A stretch of DNA of 64,000 nucleotides from Isoetes taiwanensis (Eukaryota > Streptophyta > Lycopodiopsida > Isoetales > Isoetaceae): NCBI GenBank assembly GCA_021234155.1, contig JAJEKV010000006.1:22973653-23037652 (forward strand). Reading direction: 5' to 3'. Both the position numbers and the translations under genes were made by a program. Below the pieces are notes generated by a model that saw nothing but the letters and a program-made list of their open reading frames with translations, ran no database searches and was not told where the DNA came from. The stretch's first letter is position 1, and every line of letters begins with the position of its first letter. Shown here piece after piece: positions 45,766 through 57,870 of the stretch.

Positions 45766-47370
45766 TGTGACGCTCCCTGAACATATACGACCCTCGGACA
45801 TATACATACGAGGACTTTCCCCTCCCATGGCAACCAACTCACCATGAGCAGGGCCCTCCGTCTAACTCGGGCCATCTATAAGAAGATGCTCAAGTGAAGG
45901 ACACAGAGGGGTCATTCGGCCCACGCCTTCAATGGGGCTCCTACGTCGCGGAAGCGTGAATACAAGGTTAGCACACAACATAATCATATCATAATTTACC
46001 ACCACGAGGGGTGGCACATCCAACCAAGTGACAACAACAAAGAATATGCATTTAATACTAAGGAAAACACCCAAACCCGTGGTTCTACCCTCGGACTCGA
46101 AAGAGGATCGACCGACGCTAGGTCTCAAGAGATCGATGAGACCTAATCTTGACATGGCTTTGGCTGGCATAGAACATCGGCTAGGGTTGTCCACTCCATC
46201 CGCCCCTCCTGTGCACACTTTGCAGATGAGTCCAATCATGCTATGGCGTCGCTATAGCCTTCCGGACACGCAGACTCAAGGTATCACCCTTTTTGAGCCT
46301 ACCTGGGTTCATGAAGCCCCGTCCAGATGAGGCAGGTCAAGGGGGAGTCCCCTTCCCAGGGATCCGCAGTGGTTCCATGGGTGAGCTAGAGAATACGTCT
46401 TGGCTTATCAGCCGACCCCCCCCGTGCCGCATCTCGCTTACTCACCCTCTAAATCTACTCAAGCACGGGGTGCCCCATACGTCACACCTCTCGCACCCGT
46501 GGGAGTGTCGGACCCATACCCGCCCCTCACGGACCCGGGCCATCGGCCTAGCCCACCGTAGGAGTCTCAGAGCCTTTTATGTTCGTGCAAGACCCCACCC
46601 CCACTTCACTCTTCAAGGTCCCTTATCCGGTGCTAAGCAATTCCATAGCATCCACGACTTCGGTGGTTTCTCGTGCACAAAGCCGCATCTAATGGGAATA
46701 ATACAGGCTCTATCTAGGAGCATACTACAATACATGGGCTCGTGAGGTCTCTACCCCCCTTTAATCCCCCCCCCACTCAAGAGTAATACTATGCAAAAGC
46801 ACTATCAATCCATCATTTAAGAGCAAGTACAGAATCGAGAGATAAGGAGAACTCACCTTTGCAATCAAGGGTTAGTTCCTACAGTAAAAGCATAGAGAAC
46901 ATAGAGAAACAAGAAATACACACAACAAAGCCCAACAGGGGCGCTACCCTCTGAGATAACACAACTAAGCTCTGGACTAACCGGGTCGAATCCTGGCTTG
47001 GGATGGCTCCATCTCGATTCTTTGAAGGGTGCCCGGCTGCACGCCTCCTCCCCCATCTCCAATTGCTCCTAATTCCGAATTGGGGCACAAAAGCCCTAAT
47101 TTGGGTGTCCAAAATGGAAACCCTGCCTTGCCCAATCGATTTGGGCCAGGTGGCATGTCACTAATTAACTAATTTGGTATTTTAGCCCTTTTTAATATTG
47201 GGATAAGCCCTAAATTCGAATTAGGGTTTTGGGTTAGGTTTCCACCTTTATAATTTAATTATTGACATAGCTAACCTTAGCTTATGAATAATTAATGTGC
47301 CATTAATTATTCATAGTGACGTGTCATGTATTTATACTTAAATAGGCGTATAAATATGTGGAACGTCACA
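45766..47370 (-). repeat. LTR copy C (5' LTR of the minus-strand element)
   Basis: 1605 bp, from TGTGACGTTCC at 47370 to GGGAGCGTCACA at 45766 on the minus strand. It is almost identical to copies A and B near the 5' end and differs by many 1-5 bp indels in GC-rich parts. It is followed on the plus strand by AACTT (47371-47375). Confidence 0.85.
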
Positions 47371-50086
47371 AACTTTTTGTGCACACAGGTGTAAATATGA
47401 TGATATGCAAGAAAAGATGATAGAATATCTTACTGTAAAAATGTTTGTATGGCAAAAACACTAAAAGATCATGACAGTCAATTTTTTAAGCACTTCGCAG
47501 GCAATTTTCATTGATATGAAGGTAATACAAGATGAATATGGGTCTCAGGATCATAAATCAATCATCAAAATATCTCAGAAGGTCATATAATAATATCATA
47601 ACAGGAATATCAATCCGATTTTCTCAAATCGAACTGTGGAATGCTCAGATACTTCATAAACGTCTTCAGATCATGCTCATCGTGTATCAATGTTGAGGTT
47701 TGATGCGTCTGGGCCTTCAGAAAGTTGTGTGTCGATCATCCCAATTATATTTTCAAAATTTTTATCAATCCAGAATCTTAGGCATTGATTATGGGTTTGT
47801 TGGGTAGCTAAGAGGCGGGAAGGAAAGATTCGGGAGGAATTTAAGGCAAAAACTAAGGCCTCTGGCCGATTCAAAGGTTTTTTCTAAGTTTAGGGTTCAT
47901 GGAGGGAATCTCGCGAGCATCTTTCAAGTATATTTCGAGATTCTGGCCTTTTAAAAAATCAATTTTCAATGGTTTAAATGGAAAAATCAAACCTTAGAGT
48001 TTTGAGAATCTTCTAGGGATCTTTGAGGATGCCTTCCAAGAATTTGGGAGCATATCTGATCTTGCCACGTGGCATAGGCATCCTCATGGTATCTAGAATG
48101 ATACCTAAGTTATCCACCTAGGATAGGGTTTGTTTTTCAAAAGTAAAGGCCAAAAAATGGGATGGAAATATGGAATAGAAATGGGCTTATGATAAGATAA
48201 AGGAAGAATTGAGGAATCAAAGCAAAAAATGGGAAAAGGCATAGGGGAATGGAGATGGGAATAGTTTGGGTGCAAAAGATTCTAGATTACCATGGGGTCT
48301 TCCAAACTCTAACTTCCAATCTTCAAAAAGTATCTTCCAATCTTCTTACCCAGAATCTTATAAGCATCTTTTGATTATCTTTGACCTCAAATGAAGTATT
48401 TCTCATGGGAGTTGACCTTGAAGATAAATATCCTTTGACCTTCACACCAATGTTGACTACCAAGTTCCTCTTTGACTTAGCCTTCCTAACTTCAACATGT
48501 GAACCAACAATTAGTATGTTGCCCTTTGGGGGCAACAACCATCTGCTACTTTCACACTAGCCCACCCAGTCAGTTGAACCTTAACCACCCAGTCAGTTGA
48601 ACCTTGAAACAATTCATGCCGGTGCTTAAACTTAAAAGCCAAGGGTCAGTTGAACCTTGAAACAATTCATGTAGGTGCTTAAGCTTTAAAGCTAAAATTC
48701 AATAAACTAAGTTGAAGTATAATTTCTAGAATTTGAATGTGGCAGGGCTCGAGCCACTTGAGAAGTTCGTAAGATGTAGTGCATTTCAATCACAGGATCG
48801 CCAGGATGATTACGTCTTCAATTGCTCTACATTTTCAATTGTAGCGTCACCAAGATTATTAGGTCTTCAATTGCTCTGCAATTTTTGCATTTTTTTGCAA
48901 TGGAGCTGCTAATGAATTTTGAAATGTTGAGTTTTTTGCCATTTTGAAGTTTGTCACAATAGCTATATTATAATTTCAGCATGAGACAAACACATCTAAA
49001 CCATGCCAACATTCAACATGTATCATGGTATACAACAACCTTTAAGAAATTTGGAGTTCACTTTGAGTACTTAAATTTAATGTCGGCCATGAAATATCTG
49101 TAGAATACATCTATAATCTTGAATAATTATGGATGTACATATACACTCATTGCCAACCATTCAAACTACTATTTTTAATGTAGCATACCATTGCAATGCA
49201 TACAATACACTTGAGCCTAAAGCAAAGCAAAACAATCAAACTCACAACTTTGCACATATAAAGTCTCTGTTATTTGTATTGATTCATTACAATATACAAA
49301 TCTTAGTGAACTTTGCAAATGCAATAATATGATGCCGTGTAAGAAAAAACACGCTTTTGGTCATGCTTTGTAGAGAAATTACCAATATGATTGTCATGTT
49401 CTTTAAGTTGTTAATTGGTTTCATTTTGTCTAGCATCATATACCCAATCCAAGCAAATGCCTAACATTAACTTATAAACGATGTTAAAAGATGCTCATTA
49501 TCTTATGAGTTGGAAATCATTACCTTTTTCTATTAAACATCTCTTTTGGGTCATTATAGGATATCTCAATGCATGTGCATGTCTACCATTACTACATGAC
49601 TATATAGATTGGTCAACATGTATGAATATGACTGACCAAAGCATATTGCCAACATTGGATTTTATATTTGTGCTAGCACAAAATTATCTTAGACATTTAG
49701 AACATTGGTCCTAATTACTTAGATGAACAAGCTATTAATGATAAGCAATAGGTCTCCTTTATGTTAGTAAGAAAATGGGAATGGTTTGTGATGCTATATT
49801 GCGAAATCTAAAGAAGAACAAAGAGAGTGGTTTGGGCTACGTAGTTGATGTTCCTATCTAAATTCATCCAACAAATAGGACTATTGTAGGCGTCATCTCA
49901 AACTATTCCTAGCTAATAATAGGAATCTACCACATCTCCACAATTTCACTATATTGAAAAATCTAATGCATCAAATACAAACAACGACGTACATTAACAG
50001 CTTCATCATTAATGTAAAGAGGAGATGCACATATGTACAGTGACTAATACACTCGCCATTGAAATTTCCAACTCACAATAAATAGA
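47371..50086. other. No gene recognised; short duplications
   Basis: Right flank of the LTR element, then AT-rich DNA. At 48556-48670 the phrase CACCCAGTCAGTTGAACCTT and the words GAAACAATTCATG..GGTGCTTAA are repeated two or three times. No conserved frame was found. Confidence 0.4.
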
Positions 50087-50790
50087 ACTAGTTATGGTGC
50101 CCGGCGTTGCCGGGCTTAGTAACAATGAAGAGGTGATTGTTTCTAAGATTTATTGATAAAGACAAAAAAAACCATTTGTAGGAGGAGATGTAAATTGGGT
50201 CAAGAATAGAGGTTCAGTTATGAATATGAGAACTAAATTGAAACCAAGTGTCTCGTGATTCAAAGATGGCGAGCACGAAGTAGCTTTGGGTTTTGTTGAT
50301 CTACTTCGTGATACATTAAGAAAGATCATGAAACTTTGAGTTTAGAACAGTAATATCTAACATGGAAAGTTATAACTCTTGGCTCCGTTAATTGATGAGT
50401 AGAATTAGTTATACTTTGTGAACAGGAACATATGCCTACATATTTGTGAGGTATAGTAATCATATGCTAGAGAATATGTCAGCAATGTTATGAATTTAAA
50501 TTTTGTTTGAGGAATGAGGGAAGGAGGCCAACCCCATGCATTAACAGCCATGGATTTTGCAAGATACCAGTATCCATAAGATTTAGCTGGAGGATGGGAG
50601 GCATGGATTTGTAGATGGTGGTAATGTCTAGGATTTATATGGATATTGGTATGTCTTACGTTGTCCTTCCATGTAAAGATTGTTACAATGCATGTTAAAG
50701 AGGAAAAGTTAGCGAAATACTCAAACGTCTACTATCTAAAGATATTAAAATCCAAAATGTTCATAATAATACAAAATTCTGGGACATAAG

Positions 50791-51322
50791 CCATTTACAT
50801 TCATTCAAGGTCTCCTTTGACCCCAAAAGAAGTCGTCCCATCGTGTTTATATACGTGTTTAGATAGGTTCAATTATTTAAACAGGCGGACTACTTCATGC
50901 CACATGGCACATTTTCCGTGTATTATGATCCGTGCTAGCTTGTTGAAATAGAGTCTACTTTTTGCTCATTTAAAATCTAGCACAATTATATGCCAGAAGG
51001 GAATAGTGCTATCTCCTAAGGAAAGGATAACCAAATCGATATGTACCATTTACATTCATTCAAGGTCTCCTTACCAAATCGATATGTACCATTTACATTC
51101 ATTCAAGGTCTCCTTTGACCCCATAAGAAGTATTCCCATCACTTAGGTTCAATTATTTAAATAGGCAGACTACTTCATGCCACATGGCACATTTTCGATG
51201 GATTATGATCATGCTAGCTTATTGAAAACAGAGTCTACTTTTGCTCATTGAAAATCTAGTACAATTATATGCCAAAAGGGGAATAATGCTATCTCCTAAG
51301 GAAAAGATAACCAAATCGATTC
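50791..51322 (+). repeat. Direct duplication of ~230-250 bp
   Basis: The block CATTTACATTCATTCAAGGT ... ACCAAATCGAT occurs at about 50797-51040 and again at about 51092-51320 with scattered differences. A short third start lies between them (51049-51070). Confidence 0.85.
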
Positions 51323-51457
51323 ACATGTAAGCAATTGCTAAAATGTTCTGAGTGCATGTGCAAGTTACACATAATTGACCGGAGTCTTTCACATGTAAGC
51401 AATTGCTAAAATGTTTTGAGTGCATTTGCAAGTCACACATAATTGACCGGAGTCTTT
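51321..51457 (+). repeat. Tandem duplication, unit ~68 bp
   Basis: CACATGTAAGCAATTGCTAA ... GACCGGAGTCTTT is repeated immediately, with four or five substitutions. Confidence 0.9.
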
Positions 51458-51597
51458 CATTCGTCCGGATACATACATTGCAAATGTGGTATATGACATG
51501 GTTGATTCAAGCAATATCCTCATTCTTAGAGCAAACATACACAGTTGCCTCAAAACAAACAGAATATAAACATAAATAACTTTCCTTTCCTCGGCTG

Positions 51598-51960
51598 TTC
51601 TTATAGACGTTAAAGCTTTGAGGCCCAAGCTTGAGGCCTTTGGCAAATTTCACTTTGAGGCCTAACTTTGGCAAATTTCACACAACCTAGTAAACATAAT
51701 ATCTTCAGTCCTTTCCTCGGCTGTGTTTATAGACATTAAAGCTTGAGGCCTTTGGCAAATTTCACAACAGAAATGATATACCTCCTGCATCCTACTTACC
51801 CTTTCCTGAGAAACTGCAGCTAAGGCATGGCATATTAGCTCTTCTGTTGGTATTAAAGAACTATAGTTATAAGGGCAAAATAAAATCATAGCTAGCTATG
51901 TAAAACAATAAGAAAAATTATGTTACACAACAGAAATGATATACCTCCTGCATCCTACTT
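51598..51960. repeat. Dispersed short duplications
   Basis: CTTTCCTCGGCTGT..TTATAGAC occurs at 51587 and 51712, and ACAGAAATGATATACCTCCT at 51767 and 51931. They copy intron/exon border pieces of the minus-strand gene fragment below. Confidence 0.8.
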
Positions 51961-54500
51961 TCCCTTTCCCGAACTGTATAAAATTACACAAATCTAGTGC
52001 CTCATAACTTTTTTGTACATGCTTGACTGTTTTTCTTCTCCTAGATTCTCTGCCTTCATATCTGTCATATTCCAAACTGGCATTAACGTCATAGACAACA
52101 CCACATTTAATATCACTTGTACAATAATGCCTTTTGTGCACAACATCATGCTTACCTTTATGTCATTGATTGGCTCTAGTAAATCCCTGTCAATCTTTCA
52201 ACATCTACATAAATGTTGCCTAGAGATGGAGCCAAGCAGGAGCATCCCAAGACTGAGATTACTTGAACAGGAATGAATCACCTGCATACCTGTTTTAATA
52301 TACATAAAGCATGGCTATTAAGGGTAGCTTGTTAGTTCTGAATGATAAATCAAGCAAGGTTTATGCACGCAGGTGGATAAAGGCAAAAACCATCTGTCTA
52401 ACTCTTGCTGTATTTCGAACCTGGATCAAAGAAACCATTTAAAAAGACCACAAATATTGGAACAACGAATATCATGAACCAATAACACTTTTGAATATCC
52501 CATTGATGCTCATGGGAGCAGAAGATAAGAGCTGCGACATAAATATCTTAGCTGCAAATATGAACTGAGAAAATTACATCCTTATTTGCTTTGAATCCAA
52601 GAGCAACCATACAAACTTCAAAATTAACCTCTATTCAAATTTGACCTATATTCCTTTGCAAGAAAAAAATTCCCAGCCATCCCACTTTCAAAAAGCTATT
52701 TACAGAGCAAAAAAATGTTGCATAGATTGTAGTTGATATTTGGAACTGAAAATACACAGCGCTAAATCTCTTGCTTCCAAATTTAGTTGGCGATAACGTT
52801 TTCAACTAGACTCTCTTACAAAATTCCATCTTCTTTGCTTCTGCAGCCTTTCATCTGATGTAAATGCAAGGTACTAAGCTATAATCCAGTCAAGGACATG
52901 CGGAAGCTCAACACCGGTGACCGTAATATCTGGTCATGCCACAAGAAGAGCAGAAAGAAATCATACGAAATAACAACCACTCCAAACAATTTGATCTCGG
53001 CAGAAAACAGAGAAGCAGAAACAAAAAGAAAAAAAGAGAGATGGTTACTCACTGAGTCATGATATCTCTGGGATGGAGCTGGAAAATCCAGAAAAATTAT
53101 TAGATTCCGCAAAGGCCTTTGTGAGGTGAGATAAAAGTGCAAAATCGTCAAGCACTGGAGGTGTAAAAACTTCTAAGAGAGATGCTCTCCTTACTAAGAA
53201 GACATTGCTTGGGAAGGTCTCTCTCGCATATATTTAAGAATGATGAGTATTGCTCGGGGCATGCTGCCATCTTTTCTTGCCTTCACTATTCTGCAATTTG
53301 TGCCTGAACTGAAAACATATAGGCAAATAGTCAATATTTCTTGTCTTCTAGTCAATTACTTTTTACATATGACATGATATTTGTACATAGAACAATTATC
53401 TGCAAGATGAAGATCTATGTGTTTTGCAAAAGCTAGAACCGTCAAGCTTAACTTCACAATTTGGTAAGTTGCCAAGCCTAATTTCAGAAATGCAGTAGGT
53501 ACATATACGAAACAATAAAGACGGGTTAACATCTTAAACAGTGGCAGGTCATTACGACATGTTAAGCATTTGGGCATCTGAAAAACAACATGAACAACAA
53601 CAAAAAACGGACATCTGAAGTGGATAGGAGCATGCTTCTCAATGAAATAAACTCTAAATTTTGTGCTTCCATATCCGCATACCTTTTCTGCTTCTGCTAC
53701 CTCATACATCACCAAATAAATCAAAGCTTTTCCTTCTCTTACCATTTAAGAGTAAGGCATATGGGTTTTTCAGATCTACTTCAGCATGCCCTTCAAATCC
53801 CTTCTGTGCAAGAGTAACGGTAGAAACATAGATAGTCCATTCAATACCAACCCATCAAACGAATTTTAAAGGAAATTGTCATACCTTGCATGATCAATCT
53901 GGATGAGGTCCTTAAAGCATCAAACAGAATTTTAAAATAGCTATTACACCTTACATGATCTTTAGAATGCAATCTGAATGAGTTCTTTGGCGTGCAATCT
54001 TTGAAGACCCAGTAGGATGTGGTGCATCTTCAAGTAGTGTCAAGTTTGCTTGCTTCAGCAAAGAATAGAAAGTGTCAAATCATACAAACAACGATGCAAA
54101 ACTGTAGGGATTTATAATATACCTGATCCAATCTGCATCTTGCAATCGAATCATCCTTGCAAAACCACTACGGCAAAGTACTTCTTAGAGGGGGTTTTTC
54201 GTCACATCAAAAAGGAAATCACTCAACTGAGCTGCAAAACGTTGTTAATAACATAGCCTAGAATTAGCCCAAAAGATTAGACCAATCCTATACCTCCTGC
54301 GCTCCTCTGCCTTTTGGAAAAACCTCCTGCACTCTTCTTCCTTTTGTTCTCCAACAAAGCACAGACTACCCTGTTATAGGAATTCCAAAAAACAACCGTG
54401 CATATAGTATTCGAAGAAATTTCATTCTGAGACCAATTTCGGCCAAATATCCGGGCCACTTCTGGGTACATCAAATCCGACAATTGCAACCCGGCTAAAA
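51660..54500 (-). pseudogene. Multi-exon gene fragments inside the Helitron-bounded region
   Basis: On the minus strand several coding-like pieces end at consensus donors: about 53815-53675 (TLAQKGFEGHAEVDLKNPYA and LLLNGKRRKSFDLFGDV, then a stop), about 52290-52160 (ending DRDLLEPINDIK at a GTAAGC donor), about 52110-51960 (NASLEYDRYEGRESRRRKTV, VQKSYEALDLCNF), and about 51870-51805 (SLIPTEELICHALAAVSQER at a GTAAGT donor). Pieces near 54300-54480 may be a 5' leader. They look like one decayed or captured gene in correct order, but I do not recognise the protein and cannot show a continuous frame. Confidence 0.4.
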
Positions 54501-55064
54501 CAATCTGTAAGATTCCAGTTTCTGGCTTTCCTTTTCCACGCCCATGTAACGTTTCCCAAATCTGCTAGAAGCGCATAACCTGGCATGCATCATTTACTCG
54601 ACACTTGCAATCCGATAAGAAGATCCAGAAAAGGAAAGATTGGGAAAACTCCACACAAATAAGAAACCCTGATCTCGATTTTTGAAAGAACGGAAATATT
54701 TTCCGGCAACCAAACTATCAACAATCTTAGGAAATCACATTAAAAAAAAAACCAAAAATATTTTCGGCCATGCCGGAAACTTCCAAATTAACAAAATAGA
54801 TAGATATTGTTCTTTATAGTCAAGGCCTCAATCAGGGGATGGAGTATGCTACAGGCGTGTCCTTTGGCTTTTATATTGTATATCAAATCCGCCCAAAACA
54901 TGCAATAATGCCCCTCACATCCGCACTCACATTCACACCTTCTTTCCTTTTTAGCATCATGTCAAATACAAAAATTGACACATTCTTTATTCTGGCCAAC
55001 AATAAAACAATCACCCTTTCAAATTGTAGTAAAGCCCGGCAATGCCGGGCACCATAACTAGTAC

Positions 55065-56360
55065 TTCTAATATTGGTTTCATGGTGTAGTTGGTTATCAC
55101 ATTAGTCTTACACAAAGGTCTTAACTGGAACTTGATGAAACCATAATATTTCTTGCACATTTCCTTTTTCCATACTTGTCAGTTATTCGTAAAATGCAGG
55201 TGACTTGCTAATGGTAGTCCCAAAATGCAGTGAGGTATAAATTAGTATTCTTCGCCAATAGGCTATGATTTTGGCGATGCTCAATAGGCTAAAAATTGAA
55301 TACATCAAAAAATAAAACCAGAACTAATAGTTCAAAACTAGTTTATGCCCTAAATGGTCTGCATATGACCTAGAAACCAAGGGAATATGCTCAATCCCAC
55401 CATCAAACAAGGGTTTGCCCCTTCGACAACCCTAAAAATGTATTAAACATGTTAAGTTACAGTTGTACCTATGCGGAGTATCATAAACTTTCCTTAGTTC
55501 TTCCATGTGCATGTCGTATCATTCCATAAAAGGAAGTAAGAGACGTGTTGTCCTTTACTACATTACTTATATTTAAGCATGCTAACTTACCTGAGTTCTA
55601 TTGTATAGAGTACATCAATTTTTTTGGACAACTGCTTTTCTTATTACTTATTTTCATCTACATCCATGGCACTATGTACTAACAACATGGTTCTCTTGCA
55701 AAATAAATCACAACCATAAGAAGATGTTGGTTTAAAATGTGCGTTGGATATTTAAATCCATCTCCAAAACTCTTTAGTTCAAATAAAAATGCTCTAATAT
55801 AAGAATATGTGCCACTACAATAGACCTATGTCCACAGGGACAATTAATTTCAATATTTAAAATCTACTATAGAAAATCAAATCATTCCTATCAATCCAAC
55901 ACAAACACATAGCATTTTAAATATACACCACTATAATGATACGCCCATAGGGACAACTAACTTCAGTATTTAAACTCTCGCGTAAGAATCAATGCAACAG
56001 AAATACATCCATCCAATCAACAAATGATACTACAATTTTGAATTTTATAATGTCCGTATATTTTGTAAACTCTTCATCTTGAACACTTACAACCCAAATG
56101 CATCTCATGTTCTCGATAAGCCTATGCTTGCATGGTCAACGAGACTTAATGATTGTACTAGTTCAATCCCATGGCCAATTTGTAAAGGGAATAGCATTCC
56201 ATATTTTCCTTTAAAGGGCAACCCTCCATAGCACCTTGTTCAAACTTGACAAGTTCTAATATGCAAAATGATCAGTTCTCCCAACCTTGTCTTCATATTT
56301 GACATCTGGTTTTTTTATATTGTGTGTATTTAGTGACTTTACTATATGTGGAATAGAAAG
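55065..56360. other. Intergenic, downstream of CIPK
   Basis: AT-rich, without a supported gene. Two versions of CATAGGGACAACTAACTTCA (55835 and 55945, about 80% alike) show a ~110-bp direct duplication. The part nearest 56360 is presumably the CIPK 3' untranslated region. Confidence 0.4.
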
Positions 56361-57659
56361 TTAAATACTGGACTCCCAATTCCAAAGTGTGCCCTTGAGA
56401 CCATGGGAAAAACTGTTATAGAACGATCTATACTCGACATTGTCTCCTAGTGCTTTTTTAATCTCCACAACATAGAAAGATGGTGCAACTTCAAATATTT
56501 CTATTGCAACACAAAGGTGACTCTTTCCTCCAACCTTAGATACAAGCAGCCTAAGGTTAACCTTATGCTTGTGAACTGCAAAACCAAGGGGCTTCACAGT
56601 TTCTTCAATTTTGGTGATAATTTCACCAACGGGAGAGACGCAAGTGAACCTGGCCTCTTGTTTTAGAGGCTTCTCTTGCTGCTTTTGAAAAAGGCCAGAC
56701 AGATCTAGGCCTGGAGACATGGATAAAAGTTCAAAGGCATTGATAGAAGCTGCCCTGCATTCTCTTGATTCTGTAACAACATTTGCTTCATTGAACAAGT
56801 CATTTTCAACATTTTCCACATCTTGCAGATGTATAAGCTCATTGGAAAATGCTGGAGGAATGTAACCCTGTTTGAACCAGGGATGTTCTAATATCTGATC
56901 TATGCTGATGCGCTGCGCCGGATTAGGCCGTAAAATTTGACCGATGAGATCGCGGCAGGCAGTGCTAATCCAACTAGGGAAAGAATAATCAGCACTAGTC
57001 ATTTTCCTGTACATCCCTATTATGCTATCATTATGGAAGGGCAAGGACCCTGCTTTCAAAAGAAAGAGAATGACACCACAAGACCATATGTCTGCCTTGG
57101 CACCATCATAACCACTGCAACACATAACCTCTGGAGCAATATAACAATGAGTGCCACATTTAGTGTGTAGCAAACCATCCCAACCAGATTGTTGCTGCAA
57201 AGCACTCAGGCCAAAATCTGAGATTTTTAAATTGCCCTCTGAATCCAAGAGCAAATTCTCTGGCTTCAGATCTCTGTGGTACACGCCATTGCTATGGCAA
57301 TGTTGCAGCGCACTGATGAGTTGCTGGAAATATTTCCTTGCCTCATCTATGCACAGCTTTTTCTGCGCAACAATTTTGTCAAGGAGATCACCTCCAGAAG
57401 CATACTCCATAACTAGGTAAATCTTGGTCTTGCTTGCAAGCACCTCGTAGAGCTGCACTATGTTGGGATGCCTGAGCAGTTTCATTGTAGAGATTTCTCT
57501 TTTAATTTGCTTCACCATTTTGAGGGCTTTTTCTTTGTCAAGCACTTTGATGGCCACCGGCTCCCCTGTTTCTATGTTCATGGCTAATCTGACCTTGGCA
57601 TAGTGGCCGGCTCCTAATAACCGGCCAAGTTCATACCTCCCAATTCTGGTAAGGCCCAT
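56361..57659 (-). CDS. CIPK: CBL-interacting protein kinase (CIPK/SnRK3), single exon
   Basis: A 432-residue Ser/Thr kinase of the SnRK3 group; CIPKs bind calcineurin B-like calcium sensors and phosphorylate transporters and other targets in ion and stress signalling. The kinase domain spans about 9-263: glycine loop LGAGHYAKV (15-23), ATP lysine K38, HRD 128-130 with K132 and N135, DFG 148-150, APE 175-177. The CBL-binding NAF motif is INAFELLSMSPGLDLSGLF (306-324), followed by a phosphatase-interaction-like region (about 336-370) ending before a C-terminal regulatory tail. Length is normal for the family. There are no introns, as in one of the two known CIPK groups. The sequence before APE reads CGTHCYIAPEV, where CGTPNYVAPEV is usual, and IWSCGVILFLLKAGSLPF also departs slightly, so activity could differ. 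All catalytic residues are present. Confidence 0.95.
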   Translation of the reverse strand: MGLTRIGRYELGRLLGAGHYAKVRLAMNIETGEPVAIKVLDKEKALKMVKQIKREISTMKLLRHPNIVQLYEVLASKTKIYLVMEYASGGDLLDKIVAQKKLCIDEARKYFQQLISALQHCHSNGVYHRDLKPENLLLDSEGNLKISDFGLSALQQQSGWDGLLHTKCGTHCYIAPEVMCCSGYDGAKADIWSCGVILFLLKAGSLPFHNDSIIGMYRKMTSADYSFPSWISTACRDLIGQILRPNPAQRISIDQILEHPWFKQGYIPPAFSNELIHLQDVENVENDLFNEANVVTESRECRAASINAFELLSMSPGLDLSGLFQKQQEKPLKQEARFTCVSPVGEIITKIEETVKPLGFAVHKHKVNLRLLVSKVGGKSHLCVAIEIFEVAPSFYVVEIKKALGDNVEYRSFYNSFSHGLKGTLWNWESSI

Positions 57660-57667
57660 GTCAAAAA

Positions 57668-57726
57668 ATCGAGCAGCCCTAAGCTGCTTATCTTAAACGC
57701 CTGATCGAGCAGCCCTAAGCTGCTTC
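57668..57726 (-). promoter_or_regulatory. Duplicated hairpin in the CIPK 5' leader
   Basis: GATCGAGCAGCCCTAAGCTG(CTT) occurs twice, at 57668-57690 and 57703-57725. Each copy can fold as AGCAGC paired with GCTGCT around a five-base loop. They lie between the TATA box and the start codon, so they would be in the mRNA leader. An effect on translation is speculation. Confidence 0.6.
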
Positions 57727-57767
57727 TTAAAAAATGAAGTCGAATCGAGTCCGTTAATGCTCCTCTT

Positions 57768-57777
57768 CTTATATATA
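57768..57777 (-). promoter_or_regulatory. TATA box of the CIPK gene
   Basis: On the minus strand TATATATAAG lies about 110 bp upstream of the start codon. A transcript start near 57740 and a leader of roughly 80 bp would follow. Confidence 0.6.
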
Positions 57778-57870
57778 AAAGGTGACCCTCGATCCACGGC
57801 TTTTGGCCTTTTTGCCATTTTCTATTTTGCCTTTTGTGGACCAAATCTAGCTAGGAAATGCTACTTTCCT

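Larger units (their letters stand above)
27997..47370 (-). mobile_element. Large LTR retrotransposon with an extra inverted LTR
   Basis: Three copies of one LTR occur: plus strand 27997-29430, minus strand 29431-30986 and minus strand 45766-47370. A polypurine tract lies next to the middle LTR and a primer binding site next to the right one, exactly as for a single minus-strand element of 29431-47370. The left LTR is inverted and abuts the middle LTR. The outer flanks are both AACTT, a probable 5-bp target duplication enclosing all 19.4 kb. The first ~150 bp of the three LTRs differ at only about one to three positions, so insertion seems recent. The 14.8-kb interior lacks readable gag or pol. 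It may be non-autonomous, carrying captured sequence. An alternative is two or three separate insertions. Confidence 0.6.
50087..55064. mobile_element. Region bounded by inverted Helitron-type 3' termini
   Basis: The left boundary reads ACTAGTTATGGTGCCCGGCG (start 50087) with the hairpin GCCCGGCGTTGCCGGGC. The right boundary (about 55034-55064) is its inverted counterpart with GCCCGGCAATGCCGGGC and ends ACCATAACTAGT. Similarity continues about 30 bp inward (GGTGATTGTTT shared). Each end separately has the Helitron 3' signature (hairpin, short spacer, CTAG, then host T). This is either two Helitrons facing each other or one element with the same terminus at both sides. Internally there are direct duplications and minus-strand exon fragments, but no Rep/helicase. 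Confidence 0.6.

Noticed and set aside
52879-53151. Coding sequence on the minus strand
   Set aside because: Hydrophobic low-complexity translation without recognisable domain; no splice or start context.
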